Below, piece by piece: positions 21,041 through 28,815 of a stretch of 64,000 nt of DNA. The DNA is from Patiria pectinifera (lineage: Eukaryota > Echinodermata > Asteroidea > Valvatida > Asterinidae): the NCBI GenBank assembly GCA_029964075.1, contig CM057129.1, forward strand, positions 16,545,430-16,609,429. The letters are read 5' to 3'. The notes under the pieces were generated by a model, which did no database searches, was not told where the DNA came from, and was given only the letters and a program-made list of their open reading frames with translations. A program made the translations under genes and the position numbers. Position 1 is the stretch's first letter. Each line of letters begins with the position of its first letter.

Positions 21041-21400
21041 ATGGTGTTCGTAACAGCCGGCAATCATTCGAAGATGTCGAGGCGTGTGCATCACAACGCT
21101 CCCTACCTCCACGTGCTGGCCAAGGGAAGCGACAAACAGCGACAGGGTGTGATACAAGGCGCCAACAAAGAACTGGTACATTGTTTGTGCGAGTGCGCCC
21201 TCAACGTTCTCAACGGTAATATTCCCCTCACCCCATCCCAGAAGAAAAAGTTAATCAAATACAAGCGTCAAATGCGAGTTCTCAGCAATAAGAAACTCAG
21301 CGTTCAAAAGAAAAAGAAAGTATTGCGTCAGAAAGGTGGCTTCCTGGGTGCATTACTCACCCCAGTGCTAAGTGCTATCGGAGGGTTATTGTTTAAGTAA
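21041..21400 (+). CDS. Small basic protein with hydrophobic C-terminus (conserved Polinton protein)
   Basis: 119 aa (or 108 aa from the second ATG at 21074, MSRR). A helical HCLCECALNVLNGNI segment is followed by a Lys-rich stretch (LTPSQKKKLIKYK, KKKKVLRQK) and a glycine/hydrophobic tail GGFLGALLTPVLSAIGGLL. The basic region plus amphipathic or membrane-seeking tail suggests a virion core or membrane-active peptide; this function is inferred from composition and position among capsid genes. Confidence 0.75.
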   Translation: MVFVTAGNHSKMSRRVHHNAPYLHVLAKGSDKQRQGVIQGANKELVHCLCECALNVLNGNIPLTPSQKKKLIKYKRQMRVLSNKKLSVQKKKKVLRQKGGFLGALLTPVLSAIGGLLFK

Positions 21401-21402
21401 AC

Positions 21403-21918
21403 ATGGAGCACACCAAGAAAATGGTTCTGGTGCCTCAGGAAACTTTGACAAAACTACAATCGACCAGACGATTGGAACAAACGCCGACCACGCGCGTGGT
21501 ACACCGTTTGGATGCTGAGATGAGAGAGCTCCTGGAAAGACAAAATCTTGCAGACGAGGATAAAATTAAGTTGTACCACCAAACACTGAACAGATACATC
21601 AACCTGAATAAACAGAGAATGGCGCCACTGACCATGACTTTAGAGACCAAGAAAGAGGATAATCAACCGCCCAAACTAGAACCGATGACGCCTATGGGTC
21701 AAGGACCACCAAAATTGGAGCGAGAACGGGGCGTTTCTGGCGATTCCTCCAAAGTAAAATTGTACATGAAGGAAGAACCAGATGAGGAGCCTTACCATCT
21801 GCCCCGGTTATTTGCTGAAGCGTCCCATCTTGGGACCACTCCTAAAACTAGAAAAAGAAAAGCAATGTCTGGTCAAAGTACAACCCCGGCTGTAAAGCCG
21901 AAATGGACTCCATATTAA
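21403..21918 (+). CDS. Uncharacterised conserved Polinton protein
   Basis: 171 aa starting 2 bp after the previous stop. The N-terminal half is helical (KMVLVPQETLTKL, LDAEMRELLERQNLADEDKIKLYHQ), the C-terminal half is hydrophilic and Pro/Lys-rich with RKRK, perhaps a nuclear signal. Its position between the ATPase cluster and the integrase matches small unassigned proteins of other Polintons. No enzymatic motif seen. Confidence 0.7.
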   Translation: MEHTKKMVLVPQETLTKLQSTRRLEQTPTTRVVHRLDAEMRELLERQNLADEDKIKLYHQTLNRYINLNKQRMAPLTMTLETKKEDNQPPKLEPMTPMGQGPPKLERERGVSGDSSKVKLYMKEEPDEEPYHLPRLFAEASHLGTTPKTRKRKAMSGQSTTPAVKPKWTPY

Positions 21919-22076
21919 CCCAAGTACATCCACCAATACCGTCATTTCACCGTTACTTACCATGGAGTGTTGTCCACCAAAACCGGGCTGTGGATTTAAA
22001 CAGCTGGCGAGAAAAATTCGCTGCCTGTGCGTCTGCTGTCGCAGTAGCGTCATAATTCAAAACAAAGAGTTTCCTG

Positions 22077-23162
22077 ATGGCGAGGAACGAGGCGTACCTG
22101 AAACGAGTGTACTACGACCCAAAAAATCCAGCCGGTTTTGGCGGTGTGGAGGCTGTCTACCGTGCTGCTCGAAAGGACGGCGTCAACATCAATCGGTACC
22201 AAATTAAAACCTGGTTGAGTCAACAACCCACTTACACGTTACACAAACCGGTACGGAGACACTTTGAACGAAATAGGGTCATTGTGGGCGGCATCGACCA
22301 GCAGTGGCAGGCGGATCTGGTGGACATGAGCTCGCTCAGTCGGTATAACGGCAACTACAAATATTTGCTGACATGTATCGACATTTTGTCAAAATACGCT
22401 TGGGCCATCCCGCTCAAGAACAAATCCGGCACTTCCCTCGTTGCGGGTTTCAAGCAAATCTTAAAAAGTGGGAGACAGCCCAAAGTGCTACAGACTGATA
22501 AAGGTACCGAGTTTGTCAACCGTCCGTTTCAAACCTTTCTCAAAAACAGAAAGATTGGTTTTTTTACTACCCAGAATGAAACAAAGGCCAGCGTGGTGGA
22601 GAGATTTAACAGGACGCTCAAGACCAAGATGTACAAATATTTTACGGCAACCAATAAGCGCGTGTACGTCAAGGCCTTGCCGAAATTAATGTCCGCGTAC
22701 AATCACGCTTACCATAGAAGCATCAAGGCAGCCCCGGCTGCGGTTAATGTCAACAATGCGGAGAGGATTAGGGACAATTTGTATAACGGTCCTGCTGATA
22801 ACGGTCCTACGGTTAAGCCCGTTTCTTTCCAATTCAACGTGGGAGATACGGTGCGTATTAGCATGAGCACCAGACCGTTTAGAAAAGGTTATCTTCCAAG
22901 CTGGACCACTGAACTATTTACCGTCAGTGCTCGAATTCCACGCCACCCTCCCGTCTACAAGTTGAAGGATTTTGACGGCGACGAGCTGGACGGAACATTC
23001 TACCCATCGGAGCTTCAGCGAGCAATTAAATTGGACGACCTGTACCAGGTGGAAAAAGTACTGCAAACTCAAAAGAGCCGAGGGAAAACAGAGTATTTTG
23101 TCAAATGGCTTGGCTATCCAGATAAGTTTAACAGTTGGGTAACGAGTCTGCACAAGTTATAA
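22077..23162 (+). CDS. INT: Retroviral-type integrase with C-terminal chromodomain
   Basis: 361 aa. The DDE core residues are visible as D80 in WQADLVDM, D141 in TDKGTEF and E175 in SVVERFNRT. A DNA-binding region (PVSFQFNVGDTVRIS, about 265-280) follows and the last 40 residues form a chromodomain (YQVEKVL...YFVKWLGYP...SWV), which may direct insertion through histone marks. The enzyme joins element ends to target DNA, consistent with the 6-bp duplication seen. Intact, with the usual length for the family. Confidence 0.95.
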   Translation: MARNEAYLKRVYYDPKNPAGFGGVEAVYRAARKDGVNINRYQIKTWLSQQPTYTLHKPVRRHFERNRVIVGGIDQQWQADLVDMSSLSRYNGNYKYLLTCIDILSKYAWAIPLKNKSGTSLVAGFKQILKSGRQPKVLQTDKGTEFVNRPFQTFLKNRKIGFFTTQNETKASVVERFNRTLKTKMYKYFTATNKRVYVKALPKLMSAYNHAYHRSIKAAPAAVNVNNAERIRDNLYNGPADNGPTVKPVSFQFNVGDTVRISMSTRPFRKGYLPSWTTELFTVSARIPRHPPVYKLKDFDGDELDGTFYPSELQRAIKLDDLYQVEKVLQTQKSRGKTEYFVKWLGYPDKFNSWVTSLHKL

Positions 23163-23211
23163 AACCACACAGACGTCAGCGTTTGTCTACATTGTACATC
23201 TACACCCCACC

Positions 23212-23955
23212 ATGACGGACTCATTCTACGTCACGCTCCCTAGCAACAGTTCTATGGACACTCATCCTAACAACACATTGAGTCATTTCTTTGTAAATTT
23301 ACCGTCACCCCTGTCCTTCGAAGGAGACTGGGAAGTGGCCCTGGCTGAAGTGACTTACCCTCACCGTTGGTTAAACGTGAACGAAGGTAATCTGCTGGCT
23401 TGCTCGGGTGGCGAATCGGATTCCAGATTTCACTTTCACCGCATACCGGCTGGGTACTACCCGACACCTCAAGATATATTTAACAGTTTCGAACCCCCTA
23501 TCGAGCATGATGGACAAGTCCGATTCAAGTACAACAAATTCATTCAAAAAGTCATCATAAAGACGGGCGACAACGCGGTACTTAAATTAATGGGTCGTCT
23601 AGCGAACCTCCTCGGTTTTGACGATGGTGCGATTGTGACGGGTATCGAAAAGAGTACGAAAGTAGTAGATCTGCAACCATTCTATGCGTTATTTATCTAC
23701 ACCAATATTGTGGAGTACCACACCGTGGGAGACATGCGGGCGCCCTTATTACGTATCGTGAATGTAAACGGGAAGTATGGAGAAACCGTTACAAAAATCT
23801 ACGACAGTCCTCATTACATGCCCCTGAAGCACAAGTTGTTGGACATGATCGAAATCGATATAAGGGACGGGACGGGCGAACTTATTCCATTTGTTAGCGG
23901 GAGAGTCATCGTGAAACTTCACTTTCGAAAGAAGCGCTCGTCTTACTTCAACTAA
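23212..23955 (+). CDS. Minor capsid (penton-like, single jelly-roll) protein
   Basis: 247 aa. The N-terminal FYVTLPSNSS...FFVNLPSPLSFEGDWEVALAE pattern is typical of Polinton minor capsid proteins, predicted in the literature to be single jelly-roll pentons. The body is beta-rich without signal peptide or membrane segment. It lies upstream of the basic protein and the major capsid gene, the normal morphogenesis order. Confidence 0.85.
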   Translation: MTDSFYVTLPSNSSMDTHPNNTLSHFFVNLPSPLSFEGDWEVALAEVTYPHRWLNVNEGNLLACSGGESDSRFHFHRIPAGYYPTPQDIFNSFEPPIEHDGQVRFKYNKFIQKVIIKTGDNAVLKLMGRLANLLGFDDGAIVTGIEKSTKVVDLQPFYALFIYTNIVEYHTVGDMRAPLLRIVNVNGKYGETVTKIYDSPHYMPLKHKLLDMIEIDIRDGTGELIPFVSGRVIVKLHFRKKRSSYFN

Positions 23956-23960
23956 ACATC

Positions 23961-24386
23961 ATGAGGAGCCATTATCTGCCCAGTAGCAAACACTACGAAG
24001 ATTACTACGTCGGCCAAGTGGGGCGCGGTCATCCCGTGTTCACTGGCCCGAGAAGTCAGAGGGGATACGGACTTGGCGGGATTTTAGGCGGACTTTTCCG
24101 CTCGGCCATGCCTCTGATCAAACAGGGAGCTAAAACATTGGGCCGTGAAGCTCTTCGTACCGGTGTGGGGATCGCGCAGGATGCGCTGGAAGGAAAAAGT
24201 ATTAAATCATCTGCCAAACACAGACTTCGGCACGCTGGACGCAATCTGGCCCACACGGCTCTTCGCGGTGTAAATACCCAACTTTCACAAGGCCAACGAC
24301 GCGGTATAAAAAGGAAAGCAAGCGGCAGACGCGCCACTTCTTCATCCAGCAGGAGAGTGAAAAGATCGCAAGACATTTTCGATTAG
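23961..24386 (+). CDS. Basic amphipathic virion protein (pVI-like, inferred)
   Basis: 141 aa, starting 5 bp after the previous stop. A glycine-rich GYGLGGILGGLFRSAMPL segment forms a likely amphipathic helix, followed by LIKQGAKTLGREALRTGVGIAQDAL and a very basic Ser/Arg/Lys tail. The sequence ILGG-L fits the consensus cleavage site of adenain-type proteases, which would release the hydrophobic part. Resemblance to membrane-lytic capsid proteins of adenoviruses is by pattern only. Confidence 0.72.
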   Translation: MRSHYLPSSKHYEDYYVGQVGRGHPVFTGPRSQRGYGLGGILGGLFRSAMPLIKQGAKTLGREALRTGVGIAQDALEGKSIKSSAKHRLRHAGRNLAHTALRGVNTQLSQGQRRGIKRKASGRRATSSSSRRVKRSQDIFD

Positions 24387-24417
24387 TGATTTCCATCGGG
24401 CTATTCGCTATCCAATC

Positions 24418-25749
24418 ATGTCGTTGTTACACAATAACTCGTGCGAATGCACGAAATCCGAACTTGACATTTTTTCTGTCCCTCCCACCCAGACCAGTGT
24501 AGAACGTGGTCAGTGGGAAGAATTTCATCCCATTTCTACCATTTCTGATGGAGGACCGATAGAGTTTTTCGTGCCGGGATCAGGAGAGGAATACATGGAC
24601 TTGAACCAAACGCAACTGTACGTCAAAGCAAAAATTACCAAGGCGGACGGCTCCAATCTGACAGAGGCCGACCACGTGGGTCCCGTCAATTTACTTCTGC
24701 AGTCCCTATTCAGCCAGATTGACGTGAGCCTGAACGACCGTCTGATTTCCCCCTCTACCCCTACATACCCCTATCGCGCCATACTCGAAACACTGCTCAG
24801 CTATGGCAGCGATGCTCAAATCTCTCAGCTGACTTCCGCTTTGTTTTACAAAGACACGGCCGGCAAAATGGATAGTGCGAACCCAACAGCGGCAGACGAT
24901 GCGGCCAACCAGGGGCTGAAGAAAAGATACAAGTTTACAAAGGGAAGTCGCGAGGTGGACATGATCGGCCCGATTCACAGCGACATTTTCTTCCAAGAAA
25001 AACACATGCTAAATGGAGTGGATTTGAAAATGAAACTGATCCGCAGCAGCAACGCGTTCTGCCTCATGACGGCCGGGGTCAACCCCGCCTACAAAGTGGT
25101 CATCCTTAACGCGTCCGTGTTTGTCAGGAAAGTCAAAGTCAGTTCGGCCGTCATGCTGGGACACATGAAAGCTTTGGAGAAAGGCACCGCCAAATACCCC
25201 ATCAAACGCAATCTGTGCAAGATGGTGTCCGTGCCCCGCGGTAATCTAACCCTCACACAGGACCACGTGTTTCTGGGCCAACTTCCAAACCGCATCGTAG
25301 TGGGTTGTGTGACCAACGAGGCATTCAACGGTCGGTATGGAAAGAATCCGTTCAATTTTCAGAACATGGACATCAACTTTTTGACTGTGCACGTGGACGG
25401 GGAACAAATACCTTATTCCCCACTCAAACCGAAATTTAAAGAACCGGGTAAAAATTACATCAGAGCCTACCAGACCCTTTTCTCCGGTACGGATAAAATG
25501 TACCAAGACGAGGGCCACGCCATCACTCGGGACGACTATCCCGCGGGTTACACACTGTTTGCGTTTGATCTGAGCCCCGACCTGTCTGTGGGAGGACACT
25601 TCAATCTCGTGAGGCGTGGCAACCTGAGACTGGACATCCACTTTGCCGATCCACTGGAGGCAACCATCAACGTCATCATCTACGCCGAGTTCAACAACAT
25701 CATAGAAATTGACCAGGCTCGCAACGTCATCTTTGACTACGCCAGTTGA
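24418..25749 (+). CDS. MCP: Major capsid protein (double jelly-roll)
   Basis: 443 aa. The N-terminus has the family hallmark: SVPPTQTSVERGQWEEF, DGGPIEFFVPGSGEEYMDL, then TQLYVKAKI. The length and beta-rich nature fit the Polinton major capsid family, which is predicted to adopt the double jelly-roll fold of adenovirus hexon and related capsids. Animal genome annotations often list such copies as F54H12.2-like. The frame is intact, so this is one of the better preserved parts of the element. Confidence 0.9.
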   Translation: MSLLHNNSCECTKSELDIFSVPPTQTSVERGQWEEFHPISTISDGGPIEFFVPGSGEEYMDLNQTQLYVKAKITKADGSNLTEADHVGPVNLLLQSLFSQIDVSLNDRLISPSTPTYPYRAILETLLSYGSDAQISQLTSALFYKDTAGKMDSANPTAADDAANQGLKKRYKFTKGSREVDMIGPIHSDIFFQEKHMLNGVDLKMKLIRSSNAFCLMTAGVNPAYKVVILNASVFVRKVKVSSAVMLGHMKALEKGTAKYPIKRNLCKMVSVPRGNLTLTQDHVFLGQLPNRIVVGCVTNEAFNGRYGKNPFNFQNMDINFLTVHVDGEQIPYSPLKPKFKEPGKNYIRAYQTLFSGTDKMYQDEGHAITRDDYPAGYTLFAFDLSPDLSVGGHFNLVRRGNLRLDIHFADPLEATINVIIYAEFNNIIEIDQARNVIFDYAS

Positions 25750-25765
25750 ATAACACGTCGGCAGC

Positions 25766-26284
25766 ATGGATAGTTACGACATCAGTCGCATTTTGAAAAA
25801 AGACAGCTTCACCAAGCACTACTTCAGAGGAGTATTTGCCTGCGACCAGCTACCCAAACAATACGTCCCTCGGCCGAGCGCCCTCATTTTCAACACGGAC
25901 CCATCTACAAAACCCGGGCAACACTGGGTAGCCATTTACATCACGCGGGATGGTGACGGCGAGTATTTCGATTCCTACGGACAATCGGTGAAGCTACCCC
26001 AGGTCAAGACATTCCTCAAGAAGAACACGACGTGTACCCGCTACAACCGCCGACCCCTGCAAGGACCACTATCAGCCGTGTGTGGACAATACTGTGTTTT
26101 CTTCCTGTTACAGCGTTGCCGAGGATTAAACATGACTAAGATCGCGTTTTTATTTTCCTCAGATAAAAGGGACAATGATGAACTCGTCAATGCATTTATT
26201 AAAAAACACTTTCCCCACTTAAAGACATCGGTGTATGACGAGCAGTTTCTTTTAAGGCAGATTGCCAGAGCTTTGTTAAATTAG
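25766..26284 (+). CDS. PRO: Adenain-type cysteine protease
   Basis: 172 aa. The catalytic set is visible: His53 in GQHWVAIY, Asp69 in EYFDSYG, Gln99 in LQGP and Cys106 in AVCGQYC. This family (C5-like) matures capsid proteins during virion assembly. Last + strand gene of the element, 16 bp after the major capsid gene; followed by an AATAAA signal at 26398. Confidence 0.93.
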   Translation: MDSYDISRILKKDSFTKHYFRGVFACDQLPKQYVPRPSALIFNTDPSTKPGQHWVAIYITRDGDGEYFDSYGQSVKLPQVKTFLKKNTTCTRYNRRPLQGPLSAVCGQYCVFFLLQRCRGLNMTKIAFLFSSDKRDNDELVNAFIKKHFPHLKTSVYDEQFLLRQIARALLN

Positions 26285-26397
26285 TTGTTTCAATTTACAT
26301 ATAGTTAGAACTTTACTTAGTTTGTCATTGTAGTTAAGTTTATTAACGTATTATTAATTGTTATTTCTAACCACCTTTTGTGTTGATTTTGTGTTGA

Positions 26398-26403
26398 AAT
26401 AAA
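26398..26403 (+). terminator. Poly(A) signal after protease gene
   Basis: AATAAA 114 bp after the protease stop. It could serve the tightly packed + strand gene group. Confidence 0.55.
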
Positions 26404-26590
26404 ATACTTGTAGAACTGTATATTGCCCGTGTCAGTGTTTCATTAATAAATTACGCGTGTGTAGTTCCCCCCCCCCCACCTTGTAACCGCTATTATAAAA
26501 TATCTTATAAATTATCACAATTTAACTTTACTCATTAAAAATAACACACACAATTCTTTCTTTCCTTTCTTTGATTCCACACAAATCTAA

Positions 26591-26596
26591 TTTATT
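26591..26596 (-). terminator. Poly(A) signal for the convergent minus-strand gene
   Basis: TTTATT on the + strand (AATAAA on the minus strand), about 160 bp past the stop of the gene ending at 26756. Confidence 0.45.
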
Positions 26597-26631
26597 AACA
26601 TTACTCACACCATCACCGGATATTATACAGG

Positions 26632-26742
26632 TAATAATAATAATAATAATACTAATAATAAAAATTATTAAAAAAAAAAACAAAAAATTAAAAAAAAAAC
26701 AAAAAAATTAAAAAAACAACAACAACAACAACAACAAGAACT
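26632..26742. repeat. A/T-rich simple repeats between convergent Polinton genes
   Basis: (AAT)n, interrupted A-runs and (AAC)n in succession, with no coding content. It separates the + strand cluster from the two minus-strand genes. Confidence 0.7.
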
Positions 26743-26755
26743 CGCTGTGATCGTT

Positions 26756-27334
26756 TTAAACAATGTCCAGTGTTTGTTCAATAAGTTTGGTAGTGTTGTC
26801 AAATAGTGCCGAATAAAAGGTATCGCTAAGGTCTTCTAAATCATCTTTCCACTCTTTTAAAATGTCCGCGCTCATAGTGTTCAGCTCGTTGTCCAAGTCT
26901 ACTCCATTGCCGAAGAATGCCTCAGCACCCAATAGACTAATAACTGCTGAAAATATTGCTCTCACTCTGTCGATGTCCAGCAACTCCACCCCCTCCTCGA
27001 AGTACTGGGGCAAAAAGTCATCGATGCGATTCTCAGGATTTATGCCGAAAAATGTGCACGCGTGTTCAAACAGACTTGGCCAATCCTTCTTGCAGCCCTC
27101 GCAGTACAGTTCTTCTTGCGCCTTGTAGACAAGTTTAAATATCTCGTCCGTTAGAAGCTTGGTCAGGATGCGTTTGGTAAGCGTTCTCACCCGAGCCCGC
27201 CTTGCAACGACTTCTTGATTTGTGGGATCTGCGGTGATGTATGTAAAGAAGGGGGGGGGGGTGGGGTAGATAGAGAGAGAAGAAACATGTTGTAAGATAT
27301 CGATGGGTTTAGACGATGTCCATGGCATCGGCAA
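26756..27334 (-). CDS. Uncharacterised Polinton protein with C-x2-C-x9-H-x-C motif
   Basis: 192 aa in the open frame; I do not recognise the family. It is mostly helical, with a basic region (RRARVRTLTKRI), then YCEGC at Cys78/Cys81 and EHAC at His91/Cys93, a possible small zinc site, and an acidic C-terminal half. The first 35 residues may not be protein: on the minus strand a long pyrimidine tract ending CACCGCAG|AT at about 27228 looks like a 3' splice site, so the true 5' exon may lie upstream, perhaps sharing the leader of the neighbouring gene. The frame overlaps the end of that gene by 26 nt. Confidence 0.65.
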   Translation of the reverse strand: MPMPWTSSKPIDILQHVSSLSIYPTPPPFFTYITADPTNQEVVARRARVRTLTKRILTKLLTDEIFKLVYKAQEELYCEGCKKDWPSLFEHACTFFGINPENRIDDFLPQYFEEGVELLDIDRVRAIFSAVISLLGAEAFFGNGVDLDNELNTMSADILKEWKDDLEDLSDTFYSALFDNTTKLIEQTLDIV

Positions 27335-27899
27335 TAGCCTGTCTTTGTTCGATCAACCTCCACCATTCCTCGCCGGTCAAATTCAGCCCCTTCTTTCCCG
27401 CCAGTAGTTTAGTTTTGTTCTCGTTGTAAAAGTATTCTCGAATGTTAACGTAGACACGCTTCTTGAAACGCTTGACATAGACATACCGCTCACCTCCGAT
27501 GTGGAATCTGACGGCATTCCTCTCGTTCTCCTCATGGTCAGGATCTGGGCTGAACTTTCTCTTCTTGGCCGGCTTTCCCTTGATGAAAGGGGGCTGGGAG
27601 AAATCCACGGGTGGGTTACCGGAAAGCTCAGACATGGCGACCGCCAGCATGTCGGGTGCAGGTCCGGAGTCAGCCTGGCTCTCTTCCTGCTGTTTTGGTT
27701 GGATGTTCGGTATGTACCACACACTTTGTCGGGTGAAGATGTTGTAATAGTACGGTTTCTTCTCGCTGCTGCTGAAACCCTCACGCCATCCTTTTGTAAC
27801 TTGGTCGTGGGTCAGTTTCTTCACGCAATCAAACGGGCCTTTTTCCAAACCACCCGTTGGAGAAGATGGGGTTGTGGTTTTTTCAGATGTTGAAGCCAT
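27309..27899 (-). CDS. WW domain + PC4-like (Sub1) ssDNA-binding protein
   Basis: 196 aa from the ATG at 27899; the frame is open further upstream, but that part lies in the TIR and lacks similarity. Residues 37-64 look like a WW domain: W38, the YYYN run at 50-53, T56, W61, P64. A basic KPAKKRKF (109-116) may be a nuclear signal. Residues about 128-190 match the PC4/Sub1 fold pattern: VRFHIGGERYVYVKRFKK, VNIREYF, then GKKGLNLTGEEWWRL. PC4 proteins bind single-stranded DNA and modulate transcription; WW domains bind proline-rich peptides. A role in element replication or transcription is an inference. The start codon and first codons lie inside the right TIR. Confidence 0.78.
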   Translation of the reverse strand: MASTSEKTTTPSSPTGGLEKGPFDCVKKLTHDQVTKGWREGFSSSEKKPYYYNIFTRQSVWYIPNIQPKQQEESQADSGPAPDMLAVAMSELSGNPPVDFSQPPFIKGKPAKKRKFSPDPDHEENERNAVRFHIGGERYVYVKRFKKRVYVNIREYFYNENKTKLLAGKKGLNLTGEEWWRLIEQRQAIADAMDIV

Positions 27900-28369
27900 A
27901 GTTCGTGTAGAATATGTTGCGTTGGTACTAAGCAGTCGTGTAGAGAGAGTCTGCTTTGTCCAGTCGTTGGCAGAGAATTGATACCAGATTGCCAAATGTT
28001 CCAATTTTTATTCACCCAAACTCTCGCTCCAGCATTCAGCTGAAAATTAACAACCAATCAACGCGCAGGAATCCATGCGAGTTCAAACTTGTCCCATTGT
28101 TCTTATCAGACTTGTTCGGTCTTGTCTGTGACGTCACACCGATGACGTCACTCACCCTTTTTAACCATCCACATGTTCAGAGCTGTCGGCCTCCTCCCTC
28201 CAACACCACTCCTCTTTACCACCCCTCCACCGCCTCCTCCACCATTACCATCACTCACACCCACCATTGCACCACCCTCCCTCCTCCTCCTCCAAAATGA
28301 CCACGCCCACTTGCATCAGTTCAACCGCATCAACCGCACTCAGGTGCATCTTACGCCTCTTATACTACT
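27886..28369 (-). repeat. Polinton right terminal inverted repeat
   Basis: 484 bp, reverse complement of 11934-12417 with four mismatches, ending TCTTATACTACT. Beyond 27886 the two sides diverge completely. It includes the promoter region and start codon of the WW-PC4 gene. Confidence 0.95.
28129..28150. promoter_or_regulatory. Paired CRE/ATF palindromes, right TIR
   Basis: TGACGTCA at 28129-28136 and 28143-28150, about 230-250 bp upstream of the WW-PC4 start codon at 27899. An inverted CCAAT box lies between them and the gene. Confidence 0.7.
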
Positions 28370-28375
28370 AATGAC
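28370..28375. repeat. Right target-site duplication AATGAC
   Basis: Second copy of the six-base duplication; the host exon frame resumes at 28376. Confidence 0.95.
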
Positions 28376-28475
28376 TGCACAGAGGTGCTGCGTGTATTTG
28401 GCTTCCAGTGGCCTGAGCATCTGGCGTGTGAAGATCTGCCGAGCCATAATGATGGAGCTACTTGTTACCTGGGAG
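28376..28475 (+). CDS. Copy 1 CRD 2 second exon, 3' part
   Basis: Continues the exon cut at 11933: CTEVLR, GFQWPEHLACEDLP, ATCYLGG, then donor G|GTAGGG. No stop or frameshift has accumulated since the insertion. Confidence 0.88.
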
Positions 28476-28667
28476 GTAGGGTTTAAAGCTTGGTTTTGGT
28501 AGAAGTTGGGTTTGATAAAAAGTGAATACATGTAAATTTTCTTGATACTTCGAGCCAAACACTCATCCTCTCGTCCATGTATCGGTTGGCCACATAATTC
28601 TCTACGCAATGTCGATTTTTAAATTGATGGGTAGGCATGTTCTATACATTTTTTTTTGACTTTGTAG

Positions 28668-28815
28668 ATTTTGTTCCGCCTCAGTCCAACCAGACAACGG
28701 GTACAATGACCAACGTCAAGCCACGCCGTTATGACACTCACAACCTTGGTGTTCCTTCGCTGTTTCGTGGCTGGGTGGATGTCCAGGGACAGGGCGCTGC
28801 CAACGACTACTGCAG
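28668..28815 (+). CDS. Copy 1 C-terminal exon 1 (FRGWVDVQG repeat)
   Basis: Phase 1 to 2. It encodes PRRYDTHNLGVPSLFRGW and VDVQGQGAANDYCR, the latter resembling a VCBS/FG-GAP Asp/Gly loop. It is 11-14 codons shorter at the 5' side than in copies 2 and 3. Confidence 0.8.

Larger units (their letters stand above)
11934..28369 (+). mobile_element. Polinton/Maverick (virus-like self-synthesising DNA transposon)
   Basis: A complete 16,436-bp element with 484-bp TIRs, AG...CT termini and a 6-bp target duplication. It encodes the diagnostic set: protein-primed-type B-family DNA polymerase, retroviral-type integrase, packaging ATPase, adenain-type protease and both jelly-roll capsid proteins. The family is known to replicate as a self-synthesising transposon and, by virtue of its capsid genes, is thought to derive from or alternate with a virus (related to adintoviruses and virophages). 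All genes appear intact except the polymerase, which has one frameshift near 17345, so this copy probably cannot replicate alone. TIR identity of about 99% points to a young insertion. Confidence 0.97.

Noticed and set aside
21962-22207. 81-codon Cys-rich frame overlapping the integrase start
   Set aside because: It has a fair start context but overlaps the conserved integrase N-terminus in another frame and shows no similarity to known families; probably a shadow.
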